A model generated the notes under the pieces. That model was not told where the DNA came from. It worked only from the letters and a program-made list of their open reading frames with translations, and ran no database searches. From contig CP025326.1 of assembly GCA_004014935.1 (NCBI GenBank), forward strand, positions 434,001 through 498,000: a DNA stretch of 64,000 bases, in the 5' to 3' direction. This stretch comes from Saccharomycopsis malanga. Taxonomy: Eukaryota > Ascomycota > Saccharomycetes > Ascoideales > Saccharomycopsidaceae. The translations under genes were made by a program, and so were the position numbers. Below are positions 1-10,857 of the stretch, piece by piece (within the stretch, counting starts at the first letter, position 1; every line of letters begins with the position of its first letter).

Positions 1-680
1 CAATGGGAATTTATTTGAGAGGTCAAAATACTATTTTTAACAGATTACGAGTTATTTACGGCAAAATGATACTTTCTCACTATTAAATAATTTCTAAAGG
101 CCAAATCTCCAGACAACGTACATAATATACAACTATAGAACTTACAGAGCTTGGAACTACAGTTCCTGTATGGTTTGGGCTGCTGTAAAGACTCGAGAAT
201 ATGGTTTAAAAAAATCAACTTTTTGAAAAAATTGGCAATTTTCCGTTTTAACAGATTTATCTTCAAAACCTTGAAAACTTCTAATACAAATAGTATTACA
301 GTATTGGAAAAAATTCAAGATGTTAATTTATGTTTTGTTAAATCAAAATACCCTGGGTAGCACAGAGATAATTCAATAAAACATTCGATGATTACTCCAA
401 AACGTCAAGAACGGGAATCGAGTCCAAAAACCTAAAGTGAGGAACGCCACACTTGATTTTCTGCACTATTCTGCACTATTTGGTGTGGCGCATGGCTCAA
501 CCAACTGGGCCACTGGGCAATGGTAAGGCTTATAGACATGAGGCGATTAATATGCCTATTTCCTGTATAAGCAGAAATGAAAAGGTTTTTGGGCAAACTA
601 TTAGAGTTTCAAAGGTTTGAACTGAATTGTCTATTGCCTGTAAACCGGGTGAATAAGCTAAACTAAACACACAAAGTATG
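1..680 (-). repeat. Family B repeat, copy 1 (cut by window start)
   Basis: Noncoding dispersed repeat read on the minus strand. Its head lies at about 441-525: the hairpin stem CGCCACAC / GTGTGGCG encloses two AGAATAGTGC-type units, next to an A-box-like TGGC..AGTTGG. The body (1-440) aligns by eye with the other nine copies, sharing the block around the GAGAGGT..TTTTTAACAG stretch and the CGTTTTATTGAAT-type motif. An outer extension (526-680) matches 12341-12540. The inner end lies outside the window. No coding capacity was seen. Confidence 0.8.
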
Positions 681-1437
681 ATCAACTGGATGGGGTGAAC
701 ATTTGAATGAGCTACTCAAGTACATTTAGATCGTTCCATAAGCGGGAAAAACCTTGCTCCGATCCCTAAATATTAACTTGAGCCAGGCGAAAGAGCCGTT
801 ACAGCCAATACAAGTAGTAATTGAAAAATGAGGTTTATTTTTCGGACTTTTTATGAAACTGAGTAATTGTCAGAAACATGACTTTCACAAAATCCAAATG
901 CTTACTTGCCAACTTGGCATCTTCTATAAAACTGAAAAAAGAGAAACGGTTTTACGCCTTAGGACAGACGAACGAATGAATAGCGTCTTGAAACGATGAG
1001 AGTAATTAATGAATTGTTCTTCACTGATATGTAAACAAAAACCCAACTATTCGGCTACGAATATTAATACTATTAGTATTTCATTAATAATACTAATATT
1101 ATTATTAGTATTAGAACTTCATTTAGTCCCTCCTATATTGCCATGCAATTGCATGCAGCAATACGCATTATCCACGTGCCCAAGAATCATTTGTTATTTC
1201 ATTTTCTTGTATATTTTTCACACTTTATATGATGAAGCGTTAAAACAACAATTAACGAGTTTAATTGGAAAAAAAACAATTGTTAGTGTGCGTGCTGTCC
1301 AATTGAGCGAATGGCTGGTTAGGCAATATAAAGGAGGTTGCGTTTAATTTATCAAGGAGAGGTTTTTATGAATTCAAGGCTACTATTGTATTTCGCGTCG
1401 CTTTATTATTATTAGATTTTGATAAATTGTACTTGAC
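681..1437. other. Intergenic region upstream of PDP3
   Basis: No supported gene. The AT-rich stretch 1058-1113 contains a perfect inverted repeat with 11-bp arms (TAATACTAATA at 1088-1098, its complement at 1103-1113) and a 4-base loop. Short open frames here lack codon bias and family similarity. The region presumably carries the PDP3 promoter; I see no recognised operator. Confidence 0.5.
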
Positions 1438-2373
1438 ATGGCCAAAAAACTAATTATTGACAAATTTTATGGTTCGAGTTTCGAAGCCGGCCAGCTCGTA
1501 TTGGCAAAGATGAGTGGATATCCGCCGTGGCCTGCATTTATTGCCAAGTATGAAAATATACCGGAAAAGGTGTTCAAGCAAAGAAGAGACAGTAAAACGT
1601 TACCGGTGATTTATTTCCCCGAGGGCACGTATGGCTGGATCCGCGAGAAGGATGTGCAAGTATTGACAATGGAAATGACCAAAGAAGGACTAAAATCGAC
1701 AAGGAAAAAGAAGTCCGACCAAGCTTTGCAAGAAGCATTTGAACAATTGCAGGATGGCTATACTTACGAGCAATTCCGGGAGTTTCTTGGATTTGAGGAA
1801 GGTAATAATTTGTATGTAGACGAAAACAAGGAAGACGTAGAAACCAAAGAGCTCGAGACACGTAATGAAGAGCCGGAGTTAAAGAAACGAAGAATCAAAC
1901 ATGAACATACAAATGTAGATGACCGCAGAGATGTGGCTTGGAGATTCAGATACTCGCTACAAAAGGGCTTGATTCAAAGGAAAACTGATCCTAACGAAGA
2001 GGAGTTGGATACTGGAGAGCAAGTTCTCAAAGAATTGCAACTCGCTAATAAGAAACAACAGTTCACCTTGGATATACTCAAGTATACAAAGCTCCACAAG
2101 GTGTTACGGGAGATTTTGAAAAAGGACAACCTTGCTAGACTCCACCAAACCTGTAAAGAGATATTACAAGATTGGGCTTCTATAATCGAGGAGCTCAAAA
2201 AAGAAAAACATAATACGAACAGTGCGAACGCCAGCAATGGCTCTATAGATTCCAAAGGCACCCATAACCGAGATTTGAGCGATGTAAGCGATTTCGTCGA
2301 CAAAAGAAGCGAAAATGGAAGATTGAAAAACGGCACCAAAAGTGCTGTTAAAAGTGACGTGAAAACTGAATAA
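1438..2373 (+). CDS. PDP3: PWWP-domain chromatin protein, Pdp3-like
   Basis: 311 residues, close to the roughly 300 of budding-yeast Pdp3. Residues about 15-95 form a PWWP domain, seen in GQLVLAKMSGYPPWPAFI followed by the aromatic and acidic positions of the methyl-lysine pocket. Residues about 165-255 are a helical segment like the TFIIS-N/LEDGF-type bundle (VAWRFRYSLQKGL...LHKVLREILKK). The C-terminus is polar and low complexity. Pdp3 is the H3K36me3 reader of the NuA3b acetyltransferase complex and acts in the nucleus on transcribed chromatin. The other yeast PWWP protein, Ioc4 of ISW1b, is larger, so Pdp3 fits the length better. The ATG at 1438 begins right at the domain. The gene stands alone between repeat-filled intergenic regions. 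Confidence 0.8.
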   Translation: MAKKLIIDKFYGSSFEAGQLVLAKMSGYPPWPAFIAKYENIPEKVFKQRRDSKTLPVIYFPEGTYGWIREKDVQVLTMEMTKEGLKSTRKKKSDQALQEAFEQLQDGYTYEQFREFLGFEEGNNLYVDENKEDVETKELETRNEEPELKKRRIKHEHTNVDDRRDVAWRFRYSLQKGLIQRKTDPNEEELDTGEQVLKELQLANKKQQFTLDILKYTKLHKVLREILKKDNLARLHQTCKEILQDWASIIEELKKEKHNTNSANASNGSIDSKGTHNRDLSDVSDFVDKRSENGRLKNGTKSAVKSDVKTE

Positions 2374-3985
2374 AAATCAAAGTCTGCTGGCTTTTTAGCC
2401 TTTTTCCTTGATTGGTCAGACCACCTGCTTATTCATCTCATGCTTTCATTTCTTCTGATCCTCCTAGTTTATGTTTCTTTATGTTCAAATGACTCAATGT
2501 ATATTATCACGACAACGACATCTTTTTACGTAGAGAGAACAACTATATATATCACCAAAGCTGCACATTATCCTAGAAAACTAATTACAATACCGTTGGA
2601 TTCTTTAATTAAATTGAATACTCACATAGATATTGGAAAATGTGTGTAAAAACTATCAAACAAATGCATTCCAAAAACATTTATAGGGGGAATTGAACCT
2701 TTTGCTTTATTTCTAATCATTTTTTGAAAGATCAGTGGTTATAACCTAGCCAGTTGAGCCATATTGATTATCCCCTCTTGTCATTTTTAAATTTCATTTA
2801 TCAAATTATCCCCTTAAGATGATATTCCAATTAAGACACAGCTAGATGTAAAGTGGCAGGAAACCATGATAATAAGACCAGCAAACCAAAGAAAGTCACT
2901 TCTCATGTTATTATGTCAAATCATGCCTAGAAGTTGGAATGGTTACTCTATTCACAATAAATTCTCAAACCTCAAGGAAAAGTATGAATCACATCGCTAA
3001 AGACATTGGCAATTTAGCTTTGAGGGCCTTTTTGATAAGATCAACTTAGTTAGAATGGTCTATGGTGAGTAGTTTTGGTACTGCAGCACACGCAGTAAAC
3101 CATAAGATCTTGTCTTACTGTTTTGCTTATGATGATGATGGTCATTTAAGTCTTTCTCAGGACCAGACTCGGCGCTAGGTGCAGTGTTTTTTAGGCTCAA
3201 AGTCGATGGGATAGATACCCTTGGTGGATATCCAAACTATCATCTCAAATATCTATACTATAGATCTGTGATTACTTTTGATATTTACAATCTCATGAAT
3301 ACATTATATTGGCCAAAGTTTATAATCAGCTAGTTTTAATTCATTTATATCAGCAGTATTATATTAGCACAGTGGATGTATATCGAGAATACAACCTAAC
3401 AAGAAAGATTCCGCTACTTCTTACGATGTAAAACGTGATTTAACAAAACAAGTGCAATTATTTGAAATACGACTTAGAGCAGTGCTTACTTTCCAACCCA
3501 TCAGGGGTTTAGAAAAGACCACTTGAAGATTATGACGAATCGATTCAAATCCGGTTTTTCCCACTAGGTGTTACCAAGCCGTATTCTTATTGTTTCGTAC
3601 AGTATGGTCTAGAACCTTGATTAATTTCTCAAATGTTACTTTTCATAAATACTTCCTATTGCTATTCTTTCTGATGGTAAATATTAATATTTAATAGAAA
3701 TCAACATGCACGAGTACATGATAATGTGTTCAGTTTGCAAGATAGTACATGCTCTCGCATATGGTTTTTTTGGAAATTGGCAAAAATCTTCAAAATCGCC
3801 TGATTAACCCCTTGCGAAAATTAGGATTTTTTTCATGTTTCGAAGACCGTGCATGAGGTGGTGCATGAAGCTTGCATGGTGCTTGCATGGGCCAACCAAT
3901 ATTTATAAAAGTATGAATTTTTGATGACTGAATAATGGCCCAAATCAATTGTTTTTTCTATCTCATTCTTATAGTGAGAAGCTTC
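2374..3985. other. Intergenic region between PDP3 and a family B repeat
   Basis: No supported gene in 1.6 kb. It holds a tRNA-like relic at 2690-2790 (listed separately). A patch at 3840-3895 has three or four TGCATG-like words, and 3500-3580 is a degenerate stretch resembling the body of the family A SINE (a TTTTTCCCACTAGG-like string followed by TTACCAAG). Everything else is AT-rich and unexplained. Confidence 0.4.
2690..2790 (-). other. tRNA-like relic with A- and B-box motifs
   Basis: On the minus strand an A-box-like TGGCTCAACTGGCTAGG is followed about 60 bases later by a B-box-like AGGTTCAATTCCCC. Between them the bases CTGATC and GATTAG can pair as an anticodon-type stem with an oversized loop. 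The acceptor arms do not pair convincingly, so it is not a functional tRNA gene. It may be a decayed tRNA or the head of a tRNA-derived repeat. Confidence 0.4.
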
Positions 3986-3989
3986 TAAG

Positions 3990-4950
3990 AAAAAAGACCT
4001 AACAGTCTCAAGGCGTAGTATCTCTCATAGGTTACCCCAAAGCTCTGGTATTTCTTCTTATACACTTTTTAAAGAAATAGGCATACTAACTGCCAAAATA
4101 TACTTTAGAAAAGTAAAGATATTCTCTCTTTTTAACTAAAATATGTCTATATGCCTTACTATTACCAAGTGGCCAAGTTGGTTAGGCCATGCGCCACACA
4201 GAATAGTGCAGAATAGTGCAGAAAATCAAGTGTGGCGTTCCTCACTTTAGGTTTTTGGACTCAATTCCCGTTCTTGACGTTTTGGAGTAATCATCGAATG
4301 TTTTATTGAATTAAATTCATGCTTTACATATTATTTTGTTTTAAAAAGCAGTCCCCCAAAAACTTTGAATTTTTTTTAATCTTATAATACTAATTATAAC
4401 AAAAAATTTTGAGGTTTCGCAGAAATATTTGATAAAACGTAATATTGCCAATTTTTCCAAAATGTGGGTTCTTTTAAATCATATTCTAGGGTGATTACAG
4501 CCAAACAAAGCTTACAAAAATTCAATTCCTATTCTTCTCAAAGCATAGAGTTTAATATTATGACCTTTATTATGAGATTTGGCTTTTTTAAATTGATTGA
4601 TAGTGACAAAGTCTCATTTTACACATAATTTGCTATAAATCGTGTTTTTCACCTCTAAGAGGAACTCCTATTATTTCTTAATGTTATTCCATAGTTTCGC
4701 ATTGATTTTAGTTTTGTTTAAGCTTTCTTTAAGGTTTGAATGAGCGTTTAGTCTGAAGAAAAGCATATCTCAAGAGCTAAAAAAACTATTGTTTATTATA
4801 GGTTCTCAGAAGCACAATCCATAGTAATCATTATATATTAACAAACTAGCACATTTTGACTTTTTTTATAGCTTAAGTGTTTTATAGGGCTCGGCAAAGC
4901 ATAATGTGGTCTTTAATAATCTTTATACCTCGGTTATAGGGAGGCGGTTT
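3990..4950 (+). repeat. Family B repeat, copy 2
   Basis: Plus-strand copy with an outer extension (about 3990-4165), then the tRNA-like head containing TGGCCAAGTTGGTTAGGCC. The head hairpin has stem CGCCACAC (4192-4199) / GTGTGGCG (4230-4237) with two AGAATAGTGC units in the loop. A body of about 650 bp runs to a conserved end that includes GGGCTCGGCAAAGC. It is directly followed by a truncated family A SINE. Confidence 0.85.
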
Positions 4951-5095
4951 CGAAAAAAGACCTAGCAGGTTCAAGGGTGAGCGGATTATGATAAAAAGGA
5001 TACTATTGTGTTTCCCCGACTCGGTTTTACCAAGTTGGTGGGTATATACGGAACTGCTATGTACTGGGCTTGAAATATTTGGTATTATTCTTATT
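4950..5095 (+). mobile_element. Family A SINE, 5'-truncated copy
   Basis: Starts in the AAAGACCTAGCAGG segment, continues through GGTTTTACCAAG, and ends with the family's 3' signature GTACTGGGCTTGAAATAT and a TATTATTCTTATT tail. The tRNA-like head is missing. Bases 5145-5175 hold the same 3' signature in inverted orientation, so the two tails can fold back on each other. Confidence 0.7.
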
Positions 5096-5244
5096 ATATT
5101 GCTAATTACAACTCATATCCATTCTAAATGCTAGTAATAAATAATATCATATATTTCAAGCCCAGTACATGTTATTAGCAATATAAATGGATATGATTTG
5201 CAGCTCCATTATTTGCAATACAAATAAATATCAATAAGTTTTTG

Positions 5245-7293
5245 CTAAAAGCAATTGAAATATATATCAATATCCTGTGGTTTAGAAAGTGTATATTTTG
5301 AATTTTGTAGAGTAGAAATGTCAACAAGTGAAGTTGTTGCCAAGTGAAGAATGCTCGAAAACGAAACGGCAGCAATAGATTTTGAGCATACTTCTGGTTT
5401 GTCTGCAACGCCAATCTCCTTAGCTGCACTTGGAGCAATATCTTCAAAGGTTATGTTAACAAGATTTGGGCCAAATTCTACTCTTTGGTTATATTTAAGT
5501 TTGAGATGGTCTGGAACTTCATTTTCAGAATATACGCGGCCCTTACGGTTTTCTATTATTGTATAGAGATAGCTGAAGAATCTTTTGACCTGGTCGTTTA
5601 ACAGGTCAAAGTTGTGAGACATGTCATGATGTCTTGTAGTTTCTAGAGGATTATCATGAGACAATTCGTACAATGGAAGGTTTTGTAGATTAGAAAATCG
5701 ATAATTTTGAAAAGTACCACTTTTGGATCGTTGTGATGACATGCTAGAACTTCTACTTTGATTACTAAATCTTACGTCGGATCTTCCATGTCTCCGTCTC
5801 TTGGCCAAGCTTTGAAGAGATTCTTTTGTAATGGGTTGATTTCCTGGGCCAAAAAGCGATTCTCTCAAGTCAAAATCAACCAAAGAGAGTTTTCGTTTCT
5901 TGCTAGGGGTCTCAAACAATGCGTTTTTCAAGTTATTGTTGTCATCAAACCCAAACGATAAATCAAACCCAAAATCTTCCAAGGGAACATTGGCATCGAC
6001 ATTTCTGCCAATTTCAGGGGTGTGGAACGATCCAATGGCAGGCGAATAACTCATAGAAGAAGTGGATCTTCTGTGTCTTCCTATTTCTATTTCGTCGTCA
6101 GTGGAAAAGTTGTCAATTCCAGAGATTCTAATTTTATTTCTTCTTTTGTTATGAGAAGAAGGAATGTCTTGATTTAACATTTTTGTAAGTAGATTGGTGA
6201 ACACCAAATCTTGACCAATTTGCTTTACAATATCATTACTATTTTTCAATTTACCAGAAACAGAAATGCTGTCCAACCCACCTTTGTATCTGAGGATACC
6301 ATTGCGGATTCTTATTTGTGAGGTTTCGGAATGGTCAGAAACGGGCCTATTGAAATATTCAGCTACAGGAAACTCTACGATTTGGTCGATATCAAGGAAC
6401 TTTAAAGGAGACTTTTCTCGTTTACGTTCAGGAGCTTTAGCAAGTTGTATGACATGTGACGACTCTTCAATAGGAACACTTTGGTTAATATCAAACAAAT
6501 CCTGTTGAAAATGGCTATTTTCAATATTCGGATTGACATTTAATGGCACTTGTGGTTCGGAAAACAACAAGTTGCCGTCATTGTTGAACTCGAAGGTGAC
6601 GTCATCTAATAAATCAGCCATTTGAATGTCCATTGGATTGGCAGAAGCGTTATTGTAGCCTGGACTGGGAAAAACAGGGCCATGTTGGAAATTAGAAACC
6701 ACTATATCATTACCATCTGAAAGACTATGAATTGGCGATACAACTAAAGATACATTATAATCAGATAAATCTGTTTGTCTAATGAGGCTTTTTCTTTGTT
6801 CTTGAGGGTTTCCAACCGCGAAATCCTCATAAACGTCTTCTACAGAAGGCAATAAACCTTTATTGATATCAAATTTCACATCGTCCTCATAAAGAACTTT
6901 CTGCGCCAGTTTTCTGCTTTTAGGCCCATCTGGCGCCCCAAACAACTGGGATATCGGCAGTACGTTGGCTGAAATACATTTCAAACCCGGTTTCCGGTAT
7001 AGAATATTGCCTTGTAAACGGTTTTTGGTTGCTGCTGTTTCCAAGTAGAAATAGTCGGTTTTCTTCTTGTATGCGAGAGAAACGCCATACAAAAGATTCG
7101 ACGAAACCCGGAGCGCCAAGGGTTCAAATTTACTGGTTATAGTCTCGCAAACTGCTGGGATTGATAGAGAGGCAATCTCTTTTTTAACAAGCTTTTTATA
7201 AGATGACCGGCCTACAGTCGCCAACAACCAAACGGTGCTTATTCCTCCCTGGCGTTGCTCCTGGAACGAGAGAAGATTCTCAGTAAAATACAT
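5245..7293 (-). CDS. REC8: Meiotic cohesin kleisin Rec8
   Basis: 682 residues, equal to the usual fungal Rec8 length. The N-terminus (1-120) is the Rad21/Rec8 domain that binds Smc3, with the Rec8-type STVWLLATVG and LLYGVSLAYKKKTDYFY strings. The C-terminus (about 600-682) is the winged-helix that binds the Smc1 head (AAVSFSSILHLATTSLVDI). The acidic, Ser-rich middle contains two candidate separase sites of the xExGR type, EIEIGR at 401-406 and PEIGR at 426-430, followed by basic clusters. Rec8 replaces Scc1 in meiotic cohesin and is cut at anaphase I and II. The mitotic paralogue Scc1 is the alternative, but the N-terminal wording is Rec8-like. The ATG at 7293 places the kleisin domain at the usual distance. 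SNF6 lies divergently, 2.5 kb away. Confidence 0.9.
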   Translation of the reverse strand: MYFTENLLSFQEQRQGGISTVWLLATVGRSSYKKLVKKEIASLSIPAVCETITSKFEPLALRVSSNLLYGVSLAYKKKTDYFYLETAATKNRLQGNILYRKPGLKCISANVLPISQLFGAPDGPKSRKLAQKVLYEDDVKFDINKGLLPSVEDVYEDFAVGNPQEQRKSLIRQTDLSDYNVSLVVSPIHSLSDGNDIVVSNFQHGPVFPSPGYNNASANPMDIQMADLLDDVTFEFNNDGNLLFSEPQVPLNVNPNIENSHFQQDLFDINQSVPIEESSHVIQLAKAPERKREKSPLKFLDIDQIVEFPVAEYFNRPVSDHSETSQIRIRNGILRYKGGLDSISVSGKLKNSNDIVKQIGQDLVFTNLLTKMLNQDIPSSHNKRRNKIRISGIDNFSTDDEIEIGRHRRSTSSMSYSPAIGSFHTPEIGRNVDANVPLEDFGFDLSFGFDDNNNLKNALFETPSKKRKLSLVDFDLRESLFGPGNQPITKESLQSLAKRRRHGRSDVRFSNQSRSSSMSSQRSKSGTFQNYRFSNLQNLPLYELSHDNPLETTRHHDMSHNFDLLNDQVKRFFSYLYTIIENRKGRVYSENEVPDHLKLKYNQRVEFGPNLVNITFEDIAPSAAKEIGVADKPEVCSKSIAAVSFSSILHLATTSLVDISTLQNSKYTLSKPQDIDIYFNCF

Positions 7294-9837
7294 GGTTTAA
7301 AATGGCTAGTAATACGAGAAAAGTGATCAAAATATTTAGAGAAAATTAGATATTCTTTGCTTTCTTCTTGTTTTATAGAAACAAGGGCTTCCCTAGACGC
7401 ACAATTTTCAACATGCGTCTCATATCTTGTCAACCCATTAATAACTCTATAAATGTCTTCCATCGGTCAAAATTAAATGGGATTCTTATTTTCACAAATT
7501 TACAATGTTTTAACCATTAAATGTTTTAACTATTGAAAGTTTCAACCATTAAAATCTCCTCTAACATTGCTAAAACAAGCAAAATTTCCCTCTTCATCCT
7601 TTCCATACTATATAAACTTCCCACCGTAAAACTGTCACGTGCGCTTGGCGAAACTATATTGCCCTTTGTCTAATCAGCTAAACTATGGCTTTAAAAGGCC
7701 ACTACACCCCAGGCAACGACCCCCAAAAGGTAATAAAAGCCGACCATTCAATAGAAAAAGCGCTGGCAAACCATTAAATGTCCCCAAATCTCGTTGTCTT
7801 AGCACGCTTTCTTTCAGAAATTCATTCAACCTTCCAACCCACTTTTCTTCAATGCTAAATATCTTTGTTTGTCACCCAGCAGAAATGTATACCTGATACA
7901 CTTGGTCTACACATTCTCCTCAACCAATACAGTTCATATCTGTATAAAAATGTACAGTTCACATGACCCTTGCATGCTTGAATTCCATCAAAATGGTATA
8001 TTTCGTATGGTTATGTGCTCGTGACTTTTTTATTATCAAGCCGTCAAACTGGTATACTACTATGGTTATGCGCCATGCTGCATGCATGCATGTATGTATG
8101 TATGTATGTATGTATGTATGTATGTATATGTATGCAAATGCCACATGCCATATCTCCATATATTCATGCACTACTAATATGGTTTTCCAGCAGCAAAACA
8201 GGAAATGACAGACGCTTAACTGATTGAATGAAAAAGCGCTTACGAAATAGTTCAAAGTAAAGTAGAATGTAGAGTCTCAAGTAGCGATACTAATAGGAGC
8301 AAGGAAATTGAAAATTTTCAACAACGCTGTATGTGCGTGTATGTGATGCATTCTACAGCGTTCGCATAAACCGTTTAATGTAATGTATGTTTTGATGTGC
8401 CATTTTTAATCTCTTTAGAGCAGAAATCAGTAGCTAGACGACGTGGGAAGACACTTTGATAACCCACAAATCATTTATATTTATCATTTTTCAAAAATAA
8501 ATACATTATCATTAGCAAAACGATAGTTTATGGTACAGAAAAGAGACATCTGATAATGACATTGAAATTTCCTCAAACATTAACCGTTACAACGGTTATG
8601 TAAGGGCTCGCATGACATGTGCATATACATGCATGATCATATGCACAGGGCTCCAAACCGACTAATACACCATTACGACGGTATTTATGTGACCCTTTTG
8701 TTTCGCAACAATTTGGTACTAGATATTTGTTACCTATGGTAATCCCCTTTCAAATCGGGACATGAAGAAAACCCAAGTTAGCCGGCCGCCATTTTGGTAT
8801 ATACATAATTTATGCAGCACATCACATGGTTGTTCATAATATCAGAACTTTTAGCAGCGCCGTTCATACAAACTACTGGTAGATCCCCGATCAACTGAAA
8901 CAATATATGCACCTCAACACCCGAACATGAAATTTCTACCTCCTTACACCACAGTTGGTTCATGCAGGTTTATATGATTTTTTAGCCCGTAGATTTTAAC
9001 CAACCATGTTGATGAGCTGAACGGGAGGATTATGGCAATATTATTGAAATTTCCACAGGGCGGCAATTTTGTAAAAAATTATGCTTTTTAAGAAAAGTGG
9101 GTCAGAAGGTTTATGGAATATACGAACAAAGGCGAAGGGAAACAACGGGAATTGTACTATAAAATATTTTCCGAGGATTGGTTTATTGGATCACCAGCTT
9201 TGAGTAGCTCTTGCGGGTGTAACCTGGGTGCTAGAGGCATTTAAAGCCATTTTTTTGCTTATGAGACTAAGGGTACACCCTACGCTTTTGAATCGGGTTT
9301 TCGAGCAGCGCACGTGACAGCTTCGTTGACTAAGAGGTTATAATAAGGGAACAAGAATTGCCTTTGACAGGGAGGTTTTAGCTAATTTGGAGAAGCGTTT
9401 ACTGTTTATATCTTTGCAAGACCTCTGCACTCTTCTGCGTGTATCGTTTACTGATTTGTAGAGCCAGCAATCTTTATTTATTTCGATTTTTAAAACATGA
9501 AAAGTTGTAAATATTGCTTTGATGCACACATTCCTCAAGTCATTACATGTAATAAATATATATTTTTATAGCCTACAGACAGATATGAAACTGTAGAGTT
9601 TACTCTAAGACTTCCGCCCTACGGTTCCGGCGGGCTTACCGCCATACCGGATACCTAAATCGAGAATCCGGACTCATGTGACACTCATGTGACTGGAATA
9701 TTCAGGCCTGTATTTATATAGTGTAAGAGAAGTAATGTATATACGCGTTAAATAATATGGATAGCTACGTTTTTTGCAGGTGATCTGTATTGGAACAGCT
9801 AGTGTTTATTATATAATATTGAGAAACGTAATTGACG
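7294..9837. other. Long intergenic region between REC8 and SNF6
   Basis: 2.5 kb with no supported gene. Features seen are a CACGTG E-box in TCACGTGC at about 7635-7642, a TGCATG-rich zone at 7970-8660, and the (TGTA)n microsatellite at 8081-8134. A second CACGTGAC lies at 9311-9318, and two TCATGTGAC words lie at about 9674-9692, near the SNF6 start. The length and motif load suggest a complex shared regulatory region. The frames that are open here are caused by the microsatellite. Confidence 0.5.
8081..8134. repeat. (TGTA)n / GCATG microsatellite
   Basis: Starts as GCATGCATGCATG and becomes about ten TATG units. The starting block is a run of TGCATG words, so slippage may have grown from an array of binding sites. 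Confidence 0.9.
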
Positions 9838-10857
9838 ATGATGAAAGCTAGGAAACCGACGAGATATATGCAGAAGCCGCATATGAATAATCCACGACTT
9901 CAGCAAATGCAGCAGCAGCAATTAGCTCAGCAACAAGGGAAAATAGGGTCTAATGGGCAAGGAATAACGGTCCATGATGAGGCGGAAGTGATGAATTTCC
10001 GGCACTCCACGGCGGCGCGGTTTATACAGAACCAAGAGCTTCTAGAAACAGTGTTAGAGAAAAATGTTCCTTTGAAAAGCATCGTAGGTCCTGAAATGTA
10101 TCCGGATTCAAAGCTTTATCAAGCAGAGAATGTTTCAGGAAGCATCTGGATAGGCAATTTGGCGAAAGTAAAGGCACTAGTCGACGAAAATGCCAGGGAA
10201 ATAGAGGAATTAGAGAAAAATAAACCCGTGTTGGATAAGATTTATATGGAACGTCAAGAGATGTTCAGAAAACTAACGCGTGAAACTGGTGCAGATTTGG
10301 AGGAAATGGATAAGAAAATCGTAGAAATAGTTGGCTCATATCCCACCGTAGTAAACGAAAAGAAAACTATACAAGAAAGTAGATATATAAAGAAAAGTAA
10401 TACCAAGTTGAAGCCGGCTGACTATACAGAAGCACCAAATGGATGGTACGAAAGACAGCAGCAAGTTAAATTGGAAATAGAGAAGCAAAAAGAAGAAGAA
10501 ATGAAACGTAAAAGAGAAGAAGAGCATCGTAGGCAACTACAATATGAGAAAGAACAAAAAGAAGAGCAAGAGAAGTTGTTCCGTCAACAACAACAACAGC
10601 AGCAGCAGCAGCAAGCACTATCTCAACCTGTAGTTAATCCAGCTCAGCCAGTAATGGAACAGCAATCACAAATGCCTGTAATGGTGGGTGGTGATTCAAT
10701 GGGGTTTAATTATGATACTAACGGCGATTTGAATTTGGCAACTAATGATGTGTTTAGTGGAGATATACCTGGATTCATGGACGATGAGGGCTTTGGAATA
10801 CATTCGGCTCTAGATGATAACGACTTTTTGAGTCAGATTGATCACAGCATGGAATAA
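9838..10857 (+). CDS. SNF6: SWI/SNF chromatin-remodelling subunit Snf6-like
   Basis: 339 residues from the ATG at 9838 (Snf6 of baker's yeast is about 332). The layout matches Snf6: a basic Gln-rich N-terminus; a conserved block at about 45-100 with HDEAEVMNFRHSTAARFIQN, which aligns with the HDE..FR..F segment of Snf6; and a middle region with PADYTEAPNGWYERQQQ, like the APADYW segment. A charged coiled coil (about 210-250), a polyQ run of 10-12 residues, and an acidic C-terminus with repeated GD/DD-F motifs follow. Snf6 is a nuclear subunit of the SWI/SNF complex needed for its transcriptional activity. The match is from remembered family sequence, so other Gln-rich cofactors remain possible. 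An adjacent ATG at 9841 could also serve. Confidence 0.7.
   Translation: MMKARKPTRYMQKPHMNNPRLQQMQQQQLAQQQGKIGSNGQGITVHDEAEVMNFRHSTAARFIQNQELLETVLEKNVPLKSIVGPEMYPDSKLYQAENVSGSIWIGNLAKVKALVDENAREIEELEKNKPVLDKIYMERQEMFRKLTRETGADLEEMDKKIVEIVGSYPTVVNEKKTIQESRYIKKSNTKLKPADYTEAPNGWYERQQQVKLEIEKQKEEEMKRKREEEHRRQLQYEKEQKEEQEKLFRQQQQQQQQQQALSQPVVNPAQPVMEQQSQMPVMVGGDSMGFNYDTNGDLNLATNDVFSGDIPGFMDDEGFGIHSALDDNDFLSQIDHSME

Noticed and set aside
7963-8227. Small Met/Tyr/Cys-rich proteins on both strands
   Set aside because: Produced by the TGTA microsatellite, which is open in several frames.
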